Below the pieces are notes generated by a model. It ran no database searches. It saw nothing but the letters and a program-made list of their open reading frames with translations, and was not told where the DNA came from. This document shows, piece after piece, positions 1 through 8,433 of a stretch of 40,718 nucleotides of DNA. Numbering within the stretch: position 1 is the first letter of the stretch; each line of letters begins with the position of its first letter. The position numbers and the translations under genes were made by a program. The stretch lies in the NCBI GenBank assembly GCA_002716385.1, contig PBAX01000028.1:1-40718 (forward strand), read 5' to 3'. Origin of the DNA: Phycisphaerae bacterium (GTDB taxonomy: Bacteria; Planctomycetota; Phycisphaerae; Phycisphaerales; SM1A02).

Positions 1-437
1 CGCACGAGCCGGTCGTGCATGTAAGAATGCCATCGCCGAAGATCGTGTCGAAGTCCGATCATCTGCATGTCGATCTCGGAAACGAGCACGGTGTGTTCAT
101 CCGGGAGTCCGTCCCGAATGAAGACGAGTGGGGCGGGGAGGTTCAGCGGCTTCATGATCGCGGCCTTCAGGAGCTCAACCTGCATGTGGTCCATGTACTG
201 GATCCCGGGCATGTTGAAATGAGATCCTGGGAACGCGGTTCGGGCCCGACATCGGCCTGTGCTTCGGGTGCGACGGCGGTGGTTTCCGCCCTCGCCAGCT
301 GTGAGCAAGTATCCTCGATCGTCAGGGTCTCTCAGCCAGGAGGTGAGTTGCTGGTGAAATGGAGAGGCTCGGGCCGTCAGCCTGTCAACATCGGTCAGGT
401 TGGTCTGCTTCCCGTTCCCCTAAAGGAGGGCGCCTGA
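1..437 (+). CDS. dapF: Diaminopimelate epimerase, C-terminal part (5' end outside window)
   Basis: DapF interconverts LL- and meso-diaminopimelate for lysine and peptidoglycan synthesis, using two cysteines without a cofactor. The frame is open from the left edge (first full codon at base 3), so about 144 residues of a usual ~280 are visible. They show a GNEHGVFI segment, matching the family GNPHxV motif, and later ERGSGPTSACASGATA, matching the family ERGxGxTxACGTGA block that carries the second catalytic cysteine. The usual CGTGA is CASGA here, but the cysteine is kept. The internal GTG at base 15 is not a real start. The stop lies 5 bases before the GTG proposed for the next gene, so the two are probably cotranscribed. 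The first catalytic cysteine lies outside the window. Confidence 0.85.
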   Translation, partial: HEPVVHVRMPSPKIVSKSDHLHVDLGNEHGVFIRESVPNEDEWGGEVQRLHDRGLQELNLHVVHVLDPGHVEMRSWERGSGPTSACASGATAVVSALASCEQVSSIVRVSQPGGELLVKWRGSGRQPVNIGQVGLLPVPLKEGA

Positions 438-442
438 TCGGC

Positions 443-1537
443 GTGAATGATGTGGCTGGAATGGAATTGACGTGCATAACAGTTCAGGGGAGTCCTCGTG
501 AAATGGGTGAGGGGATAGGGGAGGCTCTCAGGGGACGTATCCAGTCCCTGGTGTCGCATCGACTGGATGTGGCGCGTTGCTTCCTCGAGGAGAGAGGGTT
601 CAAGGATGCATTGACCGTCTATCGCGAGGCGGGGCGTAGTTGCCTTGAGCATCTCCGGCAGTGGGACGAGAAGGGGCATGAGGAACTAGCTGCCACGGCC
701 AGTGCAGCCGATGTCCCGATCCTGGATCTGTATTCCGTCTCGAATCTCACCGATGTCAGGGACATCGCTTCGCGAGATCGGCATATCGGCGATTCGGACG
801 AAGGCTGCACGGCGTTCATGGTTCCGGAACAGTCGAGATCGCCGTTGATTCTGGGGCAGACCTGGGATCTGAATCGTGGCGACATGGAATACGTTGTCGG
901 CATACATCGTTTGCCCGAGGATGACCCGGAAACGTGGAGCGTGACGGTCGCCGGCACGCCGACACTCATCGGGATGAATGAACATGGACTCTGGGTCGGC
1001 ACGACCAACATCCGCGTCCGGGGTTCCCATCCGGGCGTCGGCTATCTCGACATCCAGCATCGAGCGCTTCGAGAGCGAGACTTCGCATCGGCTGCTCGCG
1101 TCGCCAGCGAAGCGCCTCGTGCAGCGGCTCATACCTATTGGTACGCGGATCCCGATGGAGGCATGCAGCTCGAGTGCTCGGCGGCCAAGGTCGTCTCGCG
1201 ACCACTGGAGCATACGCCCCTCGTCCAGACCAACCATTGTCTGGATGCCGAACATGTCGAATCCTCGGTCGAACCGGCGACCCCCAGCAGCTGCGAGCGT
1301 CTTCAAACAGCGACCGAGCTGCTGGCGGATGGACGTGTCGACATCGACCGTCTGAAGACGATCATGTCCGATCGCTCTCAGGGAAGTCTTTCGATCAATC
1401 GGCTGCCCGAGGACAACGAGCCCACGACGACCAATGCCTGCATGATCGGGATTCCGGCAAGTCGCACTTTTCAAGCCTGCCGAGGCAGTGCTGATCGCGG
1501 AGAATGGGTCACATTGGCATTTGATCGAGGAAGCTGA
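443..1537 (+). CDS. C45-family N-terminal-nucleophile hydrolase (acyl-CoA:6-APA acyltransferase-like)
   Basis: This is a member of the C45 family, which includes penicillin acyltransferase and beta-alanyl amine hydrolases. These are made as precursors that cleave themselves before a cysteine, which then becomes the nucleophile. Here the cleavage site is the Gly121-Cys122-Thr in DEGCTAF (Cys codon 806-808), followed by GQTWDLNR, typical of the family. The GTG start at 443 is chosen because AAGGAGG lies at 423-429 (a rather long 13-base spacing) and it avoids overlap with dapF. ATG 461 is the alternative. That gives about 364 residues and no signal peptide, so it should be cytoplasmic. It stands 45 bases before an aminotransferase and two AST-pathway genes, suggesting it cleaves an N-acyl amino acid, perhaps doing the work of AstE. 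Family assignment is firm; substrate is inferred. Confidence 0.8.
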   Translation: MNDVAGMELTCITVQGSPREMGEGIGEALRGRIQSLVSHRLDVARCFLEERGFKDALTVYREAGRSCLEHLRQWDEKGHEELAATASAADVPILDLYSVSNLTDVRDIASRDRHIGDSDEGCTAFMVPEQSRSPLILGQTWDLNRGDMEYVVGIHRLPEDDPETWSVTVAGTPTLIGMNEHGLWVGTTNIRVRGSHPGVGYLDIQHRALRERDFASAARVASEAPRAAAHTYWYADPDGGMQLECSAAKVVSRPLEHTPLVQTNHCLDAEHVESSVEPATPSSCERLQTATELLADGRVDIDRLKTIMSDRSQGSLSINRLPEDNEPTTTNACMIGIPASRTFQACRGSADRGEWVTLAFDRGS

Positions 1538-1582
1538 GGGTATTTCCTCACGGACTGCGGCGAGTGAATACAATTGTGGTTC

Positions 1583-3013
1583 ATGACTATTGAAACCACA
1601 CCACTGCTGCATCACGCGATCGATACACCCGAGGTTCACGGCGGCCTCGACCAGATCATCGACGGTATCCGAAGGGCTCAGGAGTCGATCGAGGGCGTCA
1701 GGCCGCCACAGCCCGATCGTCAGGCGGAGGCCCGGTCGCTGATCGAGACATTCGGGGAAGCTCGCGGGCGTGGCCTGGTCTTTCCGTTGATGGGTTCCGG
1801 GCTTGGCCGGGGTGCGTTGGTCGAGCTGACCGATGGTTCGGTCAAATACGATTTCATCACCGGTATCGGTGTACATGCTTTCGGCCATGGTGATCTCGAC
1901 ATCATCCGAACGACCCTCATGGCGGCGACGGCTGACATCGTCATGCAGGGCAATCTCCATTGCAATCGAGAAGCGGTCGATTTCTCGGAGACACTTCTCA
2001 CGGCGGCTGCCGGAACCGGAGAACGCCTGCTCAAGCACTGTTTCCTCACGAATTCGGGTGCCTTGTCAAACGAAAACGCGTTGAAGATCTGCATGCAGAA
2101 GACCTGTGGTGCACCGCGTGTACTGACGTTCGAACATTGCTTTGCCGGCCGCACGACCACCATGGCCCAGATCGGCGACAGCGCGGGAGCAAGAGTCGGA
2201 ATACCCCTGAATCTCGAGGTCGAATACCTCCCGTTCTTCGATCCGAACGATCCGGAAGGCTCCACGCAGGCGGCCATCCTGCAGATAGAGGAAGCCATAC
2301 GGAGATATCCATCACAGCATGCCTGCCTCGTGCTGGAGCCACTGCAGGGCGAAGGTGGTTTCAACGTCGCACCGCGGGAATTCTTCGAGCCACTGATGAT
2401 CAGAGCGAAGCAGGCGGGCATTCCGGTCTGGTTCGATGAGGTGCAGAGTTTCGGGCGAACCGAATCGATGTTCCGCTTCCAGGAACTCGGGCTCCAGCCC
2501 GATGTCGTCACGATCGGAAAGATGTCCCAGGTCTGTGCGACGTTGTTCACCGAGGAGATGAATCCCAAGCCGGGACTTCTGAGTGCAACGTTCATCGGCA
2601 GCACGGCTTCCCTGAAGGTGGGTCGTCGAATGCTCGAGCGACTCCAGTCAGAAGGGGCGTATGGTTCGGACGGTCGCAATGCCAGACTGCATCGGTCTTT
2701 CCGTGAAGCGGCGGCGGAACTGGTAGACAGCAAGCCCCATCATTTTCCCTCTCTGTCGGATCCTTCCAAACAGGGTTCGATAGACGAGGTCGTCGGAGGG
2801 GCGGGATGCATGATGAGATTGACTCCATACGGTGGTGACGGCCAGAGAATCAAGGCTCTTCTGAACAGGATGTTCGATGCCGGAGTAGTGGCCTTCTATT
2901 GTGGACATGGGCCATTCCATCTGAGATTCCTGCCACCACTCGGTGTTCTGCAGGAGGCCGACATACATGAGGCGATGCGGATCGTCTCCGATTCGCTTGA
3001 GGAGACTGACTGA
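1583..3013 (+). CDS. Class III PLP aminotransferase, AstC / lysine-6-aminotransferase-like
   Basis: A fold-type I, class III aminotransferase of 476 residues. The expected landmarks are present: NSGALSNENALK (157-168, phosphate-binding region), WFDEVQSFGRTE (283-294, the Asp that contacts the PLP pyridine nitrogen) and TIGKMSQVC, with Lys313 as the likely Schiff-base lysine. The GKxxQVC wording resembles lysine 6-aminotransferase more than standard AstC/ArgD. It has a longer N-terminus than typical AstC. ATG 1583 is preferred over the in-frame TTG at 1574. Its stop codon overlaps the astA-like start by one base (TGATG), so the two are translationally coupled. In context it probably transfers the terminal amino group of an N-succinylated diamine (succinylornithine) to 2-oxoglutarate. 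Lysine or acetylornithine are alternative substrates. Confidence 0.8.
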   Translation: MTIETTPLLHHAIDTPEVHGGLDQIIDGIRRAQESIEGVRPPQPDRQAEARSLIETFGEARGRGLVFPLMGSGLGRGALVELTDGSVKYDFITGIGVHAFGHGDLDIIRTTLMAATADIVMQGNLHCNREAVDFSETLLTAAAGTGERLLKHCFLTNSGALSNENALKICMQKTCGAPRVLTFEHCFAGRTTTMAQIGDSAGARVGIPLNLEVEYLPFFDPNDPEGSTQAAILQIEEAIRRYPSQHACLVLEPLQGEGGFNVAPREFFEPLMIRAKQAGIPVWFDEVQSFGRTESMFRFQELGLQPDVVTIGKMSQVCATLFTEEMNPKPGLLSATFIGSTASLKVGRRMLERLQSEGAYGSDGRNARLHRSFREAAAELVDSKPHHFPSLSDPSKQGSIDEVVGGAGCMMRLTPYGGDGQRIKALLNRMFDAGVVAFYCGHGPFHLRFLPPLGVLQEADIHEAMRIVSDSLEETD

Positions 3014-4077
3014 TGTTCATGGTTCGCAACGCCATCACGGATGACCATGATTCGCTTCTCAGGCTCGCCAAGACCGTTTATTCGAACAACCTGCCCGCGG
3101 ATCCGCTGCCGCTGCGCGATCTGCTGGTCAAGTCCAGAAGAAGCTTCCTAGGAAAGATCCCTCCACGAGATCGGCAATACGTGTTCTCCGTGGTCGAGCC
3201 CGAGTCCGGGAAAGTGGTCGGTACATCAAGTCTGATCGCAGGCAAGGGAACGGAAGAGCTGCCTCGGCTGGTCCTGAAGGTTCGTAAGCGAGAACATTAC
3301 AGCCGCGATCTCCAGAGCGGCCATGTGCAGATCACTCTCCAGCTCTGCCAGGATGTCTCAGCCTCCACCGAGGTGGGGGGACTGGTGCTGGCTTCGGCGT
3401 ATCGCGGTACACCGGATCGACTGGGTTCCCTCCTGAGCAAGGTTCGTTTCTCATACATCGGTATGCGACCACAGGAGTTCTCGGACAAGATCATCGGCGA
3501 GATCATGGGTACATTGACGCCTGATGGGCGCACCATGTTGTGGGATCATCTCGGAAGGCGTTTCATCAATCTCTCCTACAAGGAAGCGGACGCCTTCAGC
3601 CGTACCTCCAAGGAATTCATCACATCGCTGTTCCCGGATGTCGAGATCTACGCATCCTTGCTGCCGGCGGAGGCCCGTCGTCTGATCGGTCATGTGAGTC
3701 CGGATGCCGTTCCCGCATTGCGGATGCTCGAGCGATTGGGCTTCCATCACAATGACGAGGTCGATCCGTTCGATGGAGGCCCCTATCTGGAGGCTCAACG
3801 CGACGAGATCCCGCTCGTCAAGGCGACCCGGGGCGGTGAAGCGGTCGGCGGACTCGACGATTCTGATCGACATCCAACCGGAATAGTCTGCATGCAGAAG
3901 GGGGCCGACTTCAGAGCGGTTCGCTGTCCGTATCTGCTTGATGGAGACTCCGTGAAGGTATCCGACAGGGTGATGGATACGTTGAAGCTGACATCCGGCA
4001 TGACGGTCCACGTGACTGCGTTGGAAGGGCCTGCTGCCGAAACGGATCAGGTCTCGCATGGATCGGTCGGCGCATGA
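3013..4077 (+). CDS. astA: Arginine/ornithine N-succinyltransferase (AstA-like)
   Basis: AstA moves succinyl from succinyl-CoA to the alpha-amino group of arginine (and ornithine in AruF/AruG-type enzymes), the first step of the AST catabolic pathway. The 354-residue product is close to the usual ~345. It has the GNAT-like fold and the family blocks: VGGLVLASAYRG, LLSKVRFSYIGMRP, IIGEIMGTLTPDGRT, WDHLGRRFINLSYKEAD and FDGGPYLEAQ near residue 255. The start overlaps the upstream stop by one base and its own stop overlaps the astD-like start (ATGA), so it is in a coupled operon. No astB is present in the cluster, so the true substrate may be ornithine rather than arginine. Family is clear; substrate is open. 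Confidence 0.87.
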   Translation: MFMVRNAITDDHDSLLRLAKTVYSNNLPADPLPLRDLLVKSRRSFLGKIPPRDRQYVFSVVEPESGKVVGTSSLIAGKGTEELPRLVLKVRKREHYSRDLQSGHVQITLQLCQDVSASTEVGGLVLASAYRGTPDRLGSLLSKVRFSYIGMRPQEFSDKIIGEIMGTLTPDGRTMLWDHLGRRFINLSYKEADAFSRTSKEFITSLFPDVEIYASLLPAEARRLIGHVSPDAVPALRMLERLGFHHNDEVDPFDGGPYLEAQRDEIPLVKATRGGEAVGGLDDSDRHPTGIVCMQKGADFRAVRCPYLLDGDSVKVSDRVMDTLKLTSGMTVHVTALEGPAAETDQVSHGSVGA

Positions 4078-5591
4078 CCTCGGTGTCCTTTCCGAAACCT
4101 TGTGATGTGATCGACGGATCCAGTCGTGGCATACCAGGTGAGGCGTTGATTTCGAGGAATCCAGCCGATCCGAACGAAGTCATCTGGTCAGGCGCCCCAT
4201 CGGGGGGTCACGTCGATCAAGCAGTTGCCGCGGCTCGGAACGCACTGCCCGCCTGGATGGGTCTGTCCATAGATCAACGTGCCGATCATCTTCGCAGTTG
4301 GCGTGATGTGGCTTCTGCGCATGTCGATGAACTGGCCGAATTGATCGGGCGAGAGGTCGGCAAGCCATCGCCCGAAGCCAGAATCGAGGCGACCGCGATC
4401 GCAGGCAAGGTTGATCTGACGCTTGAATCCACGGTCATGGACCGGATTCAGGACTGGACGGCGGATGCGGGGACCGGTCGAACCGGTCGCTGTCGATACC
4501 GACCACATGGCGTGATGGCGGTCATCGGTCCATTCAATTTCCCGGCCCATCTTCCCAATGGACAGTTCGTGCCGGCATTGCTTGCTGGGAACACGGTGGT
4601 GTTCAAGCCATCCGAACTCGCACCGGCGGTGGGTCAGCGATTGGGCGAACTGATGCAGGAAGCCGGTCTGCCTCCAGGTGTCTTCAATGTCGTTCATGGA
4701 ATGGCCGGCGAGTCACGCCGGTTGTGCATGAGCGAAGGTGTGGATGGCATCCTCTTCACGGGATCCTGGCCAGTCGGACGTGCGATTCTGGAACAGAATC
4801 TCGACACACCTGGACGGATCGTTGCACTGGAACTGGGCGGTAACAATCCCGCAATCGTGCATGAGGATGCCGATGTCAGGCTGGCAGCCATCGAGTGCGC
4901 AAGGGCAGCCTTTGCAACGACGGGCCAGCGATGCACCTGTACTCGGAGAATCATCGTCCATGAGAAAGTCGCGGATTCATTCCTCGCGGCGCTCTGCACG
5001 ACCGCCAGCACGCTGCTGATCGGGGCCCACGACGATCCGGTTACTCCCTTCATGGGTCCGTTGATAACGGAATCCGCGAGAGAGGCCGTGCTTGAGTCAC
5101 AGCGGAAGATCATTGCTCGTGGCGGACGTTCACTCGTTCCGGCCGTCGAATTGCCTCGGGATGGCTGGTTTATTTCAGCCGGGATCATCGAGGTTGATGG
5201 TTTTCACATGGATCATGATGAGGAGATCTTCGGGCCGCTGGTGCAGGTCTGCACGGTCAGCTCACTCGATGAAGCCATCCGGCAGGCACAGCAGACCCGA
5301 TACGGGCTCGCGGCGTCGATCTTCACCGCAGACCAGTCGAATTTCGATCATTGCTTCGCCAAATTGTCCACCGGTTGTCTCAACTGGAACGTAGGAACCG
5401 CGGGGGCATCGAGTCGACTTCCGTTTGGAGGTGTCGGACTCAGCGGTAATCACCGTCCAGCCGCTGCGTTGGCCATCGATTCCTGCGCCTATCCAGTGGC
5501 CAGTCTGCTCCAGCCTGGATCGGAGATTCCCATTCCAACCGGCATGACCTGGAAGGATGAATGGCTTGCCATGCCGTCCTCGGATGGTTGA
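4074..5591 (+). CDS. astD: N-succinylglutamate 5-semialdehyde dehydrogenase (AstD-like)
   Basis: An NAD(P)-dependent aldehyde dehydrogenase of 505 residues, close to the 490 typical of AstD. It would oxidise succinylglutamate semialdehyde to succinylglutamate. It shows GNTVVFKPSELAPAVG (cofactor binding), LFTGSWPVGRAIL, ALELGGNNPAIV with the general-base Glu, TTGQRCTCTRR with the catalytic Cys, and EEIFGPLVQV. The GGNNPAIV and GQRCTCTRR wordings are characteristic of AstD rather than of other aldehyde dehydrogenases. It starts at an ATGA overlap with astA. The next gene, tilS, begins 21 bases downstream. With the aminotransferase and AstA it makes a three-step core of the AST route. Confidence 0.87.
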   Translation: MTSVSFPKPCDVIDGSSRGIPGEALISRNPADPNEVIWSGAPSGGHVDQAVAAARNALPAWMGLSIDQRADHLRSWRDVASAHVDELAELIGREVGKPSPEARIEATAIAGKVDLTLESTVMDRIQDWTADAGTGRTGRCRYRPHGVMAVIGPFNFPAHLPNGQFVPALLAGNTVVFKPSELAPAVGQRLGELMQEAGLPPGVFNVVHGMAGESRRLCMSEGVDGILFTGSWPVGRAILEQNLDTPGRIVALELGGNNPAIVHEDADVRLAAIECARAAFATTGQRCTCTRRIIVHEKVADSFLAALCTTASTLLIGAHDDPVTPFMGPLITESAREAVLESQRKIIARGGRSLVPAVELPRDGWFISAGIIEVDGFHMDHDEEIFGPLVQVCTVSSLDEAIRQAQQTRYGLAASIFTADQSNFDHCFAKLSTGCLNWNVGTAGASSRLPFGGVGLSGNHRPAAALAIDSCAYPVASLLQPGSEIPIPTGMTWKDEWLAMPSSDG

Positions 5592-5612
5592 CCACAATTC
5601 GCGAGTGAGAAG

Positions 5613-6641
5613 ATGAACGATTCGAAAACTGAATCAGAGCATCCGATTCCACTGACGGCTCGACGCCACCCGTTGATCCACGAGATCAGACGCGGCTTTC
5701 GCATCGCATGCGGTGGCGAGGATCCTGGACATCTGGTGCTCGCTGTCAGTGGTGGCCGTGATTCGCTGGCATTGCTAATCGCGGCGGTCGTTCTTCGTGA
5801 GCAGGATGATTGCGCCATTCTCCCTCGAGTCGTGCATGTCCATCATCACCTGCGTGAAGAGGCCGATGCCGAAGCCGATCATGTCGTGGAGATCGCGAAG
5901 CGGCTGGATGTCCCTTCGGAGATCAGGCATGTGGAGGTGCCTACTGGAACGGCCGCCGAAGCTAGGCGAGTCAGATATGAAGCGTTGGTCGCGGCCGCTT
6001 GCGATTGCCGTTCACCTCTGGTGGCCACCGGTCATCATGCGGAAGATCAGCTTGAGACGATCATCGCGGCGTTGGGGCGAGGGGCTGGTCCTTCAGGTTT
6101 GGCCGGTATGCCGCCTCGACGACTTCTTCAACGTGACGTGAGTCTGATCCGACCCATGTTGGGCGTATCACGTAATGACGCCGGAGATCTTTGCACGGCA
6201 GCCGATGTGGATTGGTGTGATGATCCCGGCAACGTGGATGTCGGTACTCAACGTGGTCGACTCCGTCAGGAGATTCTGCCGGTACTAGAATCCATGTGGC
6301 CGGGTGTGGCCGGTCGAGTGGCTTCCATGGCGGAAGCGCAGTCGGTGGCCGCCACAGCGCTTGAAGGTCTGGTTTCCTCAGTCTTCGGGCCGCCGGAGCA
6401 GATGTGCTGGGACCGAAAGCAGATTTCGGGGCTTCCGATGGCGGTCATGATGACAGGACTCAGAAGGGCGATTCTGGCAACCGGTCGGATCGGCTCGGAT
6501 ACCGTCTCAAGACAGTCGCTTGTCGCGGCCTCGGAAGGAATAGGCGATCATCGATCGCATCTGAGAACATACGAGATCGGTGGTGGGCTGGTGATACTGG
6601 TCGATGCCCGGCAGGTAAGGATTCAAGAGGGAGATGCATGA
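5613..6641 (+). CDS. tilS: tRNA(Ile)-lysidine synthase
   Basis: TilS uses ATP and lysine to convert C34 of the AUA-reading isoleucine tRNA anticodon to lysidine, so that AUA is read as Ile. The P-loop-like motif SGGRDS is at residues 46-51, and the second family block TGHHAEDQLETI followed by LGRGAGPSGLAGMP is near 139-166. The product has 342 residues, shorter than the ~430 of E. coli, which points to a reduced C-terminal tRNA-binding region. It follows the AST-like genes by 21 bases and shares an ATGA overlap with the next gene. Its position in a catabolic operon looks incidental. Confidence 0.9.
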   Translation: MNDSKTESEHPIPLTARRHPLIHEIRRGFRIACGGEDPGHLVLAVSGGRDSLALLIAAVVLREQDDCAILPRVVHVHHHLREEADAEADHVVEIAKRLDVPSEIRHVEVPTGTAAEARRVRYEALVAAACDCRSPLVATGHHAEDQLETIIAALGRGAGPSGLAGMPPRRLLQRDVSLIRPMLGVSRNDAGDLCTAADVDWCDDPGNVDVGTQRGRLRQEILPVLESMWPGVAGRVASMAEAQSVAATALEGLVSSVFGPPEQMCWDRKQISGLPMAVMMTGLRRAILATGRIGSDTVSRQSLVAASEGIGDHRSHLRTYEIGGGLVILVDARQVRIQEGDA

Positions 6642-7009
6642 TGAAAGTTCTACTGGTCGGTCATTGTTCGCCGGATGCCTTCATGTTGAAGTCCATGGTC
6701 GAGCGGGTCCTTCCTGGTTCCGAAATCCATACAGTCAATGATCAGCAATCACTCGATGATCACCGAGGTGAGGACGTATTGTGGTTGGTGAATCGGATAC
6801 TCGATGGAGGATTCGATGTGGGTGAATCAGGGCTGGATCTCATCCAATCCCGAATGGACTCGCTTCCTGACGCCAGAGTTCTTCTCATATCGGATCTTGC
6901 GCCTCATCAGGAGACCGCGGAATCAATCGGTGCCCGACCCGGATTCGGCAAGAAGGGTCTCTACGACAAGGAATCGGAATCGCGATTGCATGATGCGGCT
7001 CAAGGCTGA
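6638..7009 (+). CDS. Small receiver-like (CheY-fold?) protein
   Basis: A 123-residue cytoplasmic protein that I do not recognise at gene level. The start ATG at 6638 overlaps the tilS stop (ATGA) and is followed at once by a second ATG at 6641. The order of segments suggests a response-regulator receiver: MKVLLVG (first strand), SPD (acidic pocket), VLWLVNRIL (third strand), ARVLLISDL (fourth strand) and GFGKKGLYD with a lysine where receivers keep one. The phosphorylatable Asp that should end the third strand is not evident (an Asn and later Asp are nearby), so it may be a pseudo-receiver. It has no output domain and no kinase nearby. It ends one base from the converging serS stop. The fold call is inference. 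Confidence 0.55.
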   Translation: MMKVLLVGHCSPDAFMLKSMVERVLPGSEIHTVNDQQSLDDHRGEDVLWLVNRILDGGFDVGESGLDLIQSRMDSLPDARVLLISDLAPHQETAESIGARPGFGKKGLYDKESESRLHDAAQG

Positions 7010-7010
7010 T

Positions 7011-8414
7011 TCAGCGACTGATCTGCTTCCGATGGCCCATCAAGGGCTGCAGGACTTCGGGAATGGCGATGCTGCCATCGGCCTGTTGATGCATCTCGAT
7101 GATCGGTATGAGTATCCGGGGACTGGCCACCACGGTGTTGTTCAACGAATGACAGAAGACCGTCTTGCCGTCTTCATCACGATATCGAAGATTCAAGCGG
7201 CGGCACTGGAAGTCGTAGAGTCTTGATGCCGAATGGGTCTCGCCGAACTCTCCACTGGGACGTCCCTGATCATCCTCGTCACCTCTGCCGGGGATCCAGC
7301 ATTCAATGTCGATCATGTCGGCATTCTTCGTTCCCAGATCTCCTGTGCAGCACTGAAGCAGGCGATAGGGGAGCTGCAGTGATTGCAGCAGTTCCTCGAC
7401 GATTCCGATCATGGCCTGATGGTGTACTCGACTGGTGGCTTCGTCGGCCTTGTCGATGATGATCTGCTCGACCTTGTCGAACTGATGGATTCGATAGAGA
7501 CCGGCCGTGTCCTTGCCTGCAGCACCCGCTTCTCTTCGAAAGCATGTGGAGACGGTCGCATATTTAATCGGGAACTGATCCGACTCCACGATCTCATCCG
7601 CGTGCAACCCCATGAGTCCGACTTCGCCTGTTCCTGTCAGGTACAGATCCTGGCCTGGTCCCGGGGTACTGTCCGCATCAATGTGATAGGTCTGCTCGAT
7701 TCCACCGGGAAAGAAGCCTGTTCCGACCATCGATTGTTCCCGCACCAGCACGGGGACGGAGGTGGGTTGGAATCCATGTGATTCACAGATGTGCTGCATG
7801 CCAAGTGCCAGAATCGCCTGATGAAGCCTCATGCCGTCGCCCTTGAGAACATAGCTCCGTGACCCGGCGACCTTGACCCCTCTTGGAAAATCAACGAGGT
7901 CTAGCTCATCGACCAATTCAAGATGGGTTCTGGGAGCGAACCCTCTGTTCTCCTCGAATGATTTGTCCCAATCCCATCCGGGAGGAGCCCATCTTCTGAT
8001 CTCGACGTTGTCCTCTGATCCATCACCTCGAGGGACGTCGTCATCAGGTGGCTGCGGCACCTTCAGCTGGATGGCTCGCCATTCCGGATCGATCTCGGAG
8101 ATGGCTTCGTCCAGTTTCTGTATCTGCTGCTTCAATGCGGCCGGTCTGGATTCGAGATCCGCAATCTGACGACTGATTGATTCGGCATTCGCTTCGCTGG
8201 CTTTCTTGAGTTCCCCCTTGAGTTTCCCGATCATGGGACCGGTTTCCTTGCCAAGCTTCTTCTGCTCGGACCTCAGGGATTCCTGTTCCTGAAGAAGCTC
8301 GCGTCTCTGCTGATCAAGAACCAGAAGACGAGGGATATCCACATCCACGTTCTTGGCGGCAGCGCCCTGAATGAAGTATTCCGGATTCTCGCGTAATTGC
8401 TTGAGGTCAATCAT
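7011..8414 (-). CDS. serS: Seryl-tRNA synthetase
   Basis: SerRS charges tRNA(Ser), and tRNA(Sec) where present, with serine. The start MIDLKQLRENPEYF (ATG at 8414) is typical of the family and is preferred to the longer open frame. The product has 467 residues. An N-terminal coiled-coil arm (roughly 40-115) is followed by the class II core: TGTGEVGLMGLHADE (serine-binding TxE region), CFRREAGAAGKDTAG (motif 2) and SLNNTVVASPRILIPIIE (motif 3). Motif 3 has NNT where E. coli has NGSG; Thermus-type SerRS shows the same NNT pattern, so this is a known variant rather than damage. It is the last gene of a minus-strand run, 19 bases after nadK. Confidence 0.92.
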   Translation of the reverse strand: MIDLKQLRENPEYFIQGAAAKNVDVDIPRLLVLDQQRRELLQEQESLRSEQKKLGKETGPMIGKLKGELKKASEANAESISRQIADLESRPAALKQQIQKLDEAISEIDPEWRAIQLKVPQPPDDDVPRGDGSEDNVEIRRWAPPGWDWDKSFEENRGFAPRTHLELVDELDLVDFPRGVKVAGSRSYVLKGDGMRLHQAILALGMQHICESHGFQPTSVPVLVREQSMVGTGFFPGGIEQTYHIDADSTPGPGQDLYLTGTGEVGLMGLHADEIVESDQFPIKYATVSTCFRREAGAAGKDTAGLYRIHQFDKVEQIIIDKADEATSRVHHQAMIGIVEELLQSLQLPYRLLQCCTGDLGTKNADMIDIECWIPGRGDEDDQGRPSGEFGETHSASRLYDFQCRRLNLRYRDEDGKTVFCHSLNNTVVASPRILIPIIEMHQQADGSIAIPEVLQPLMGHRKQISR

Positions 8415-8433
8415 GGGGTGGTCATGGTATCGC

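Noticed and set aside
1569..1574. TACAAT before the aminotransferase gene as a promoter giving a leaderless transcript
   Set aside because: No matching -35 box at 16-18 bases, and the gene sits inside a tightly spaced operon.
686..2038. Open minus-strand frame of 450 codons opposite the C45 and aminotransferase genes
   Set aside because: It spans two genes with clear family motifs and shows no recognisable motif of its own.
7011..8414. Apparent loss of the serS motif 3 NGSG sequence
   Set aside because: The NNT form with the downstream Arg kept occurs in Thermus-type seryl-tRNA synthetases, so it is a known functional variant.
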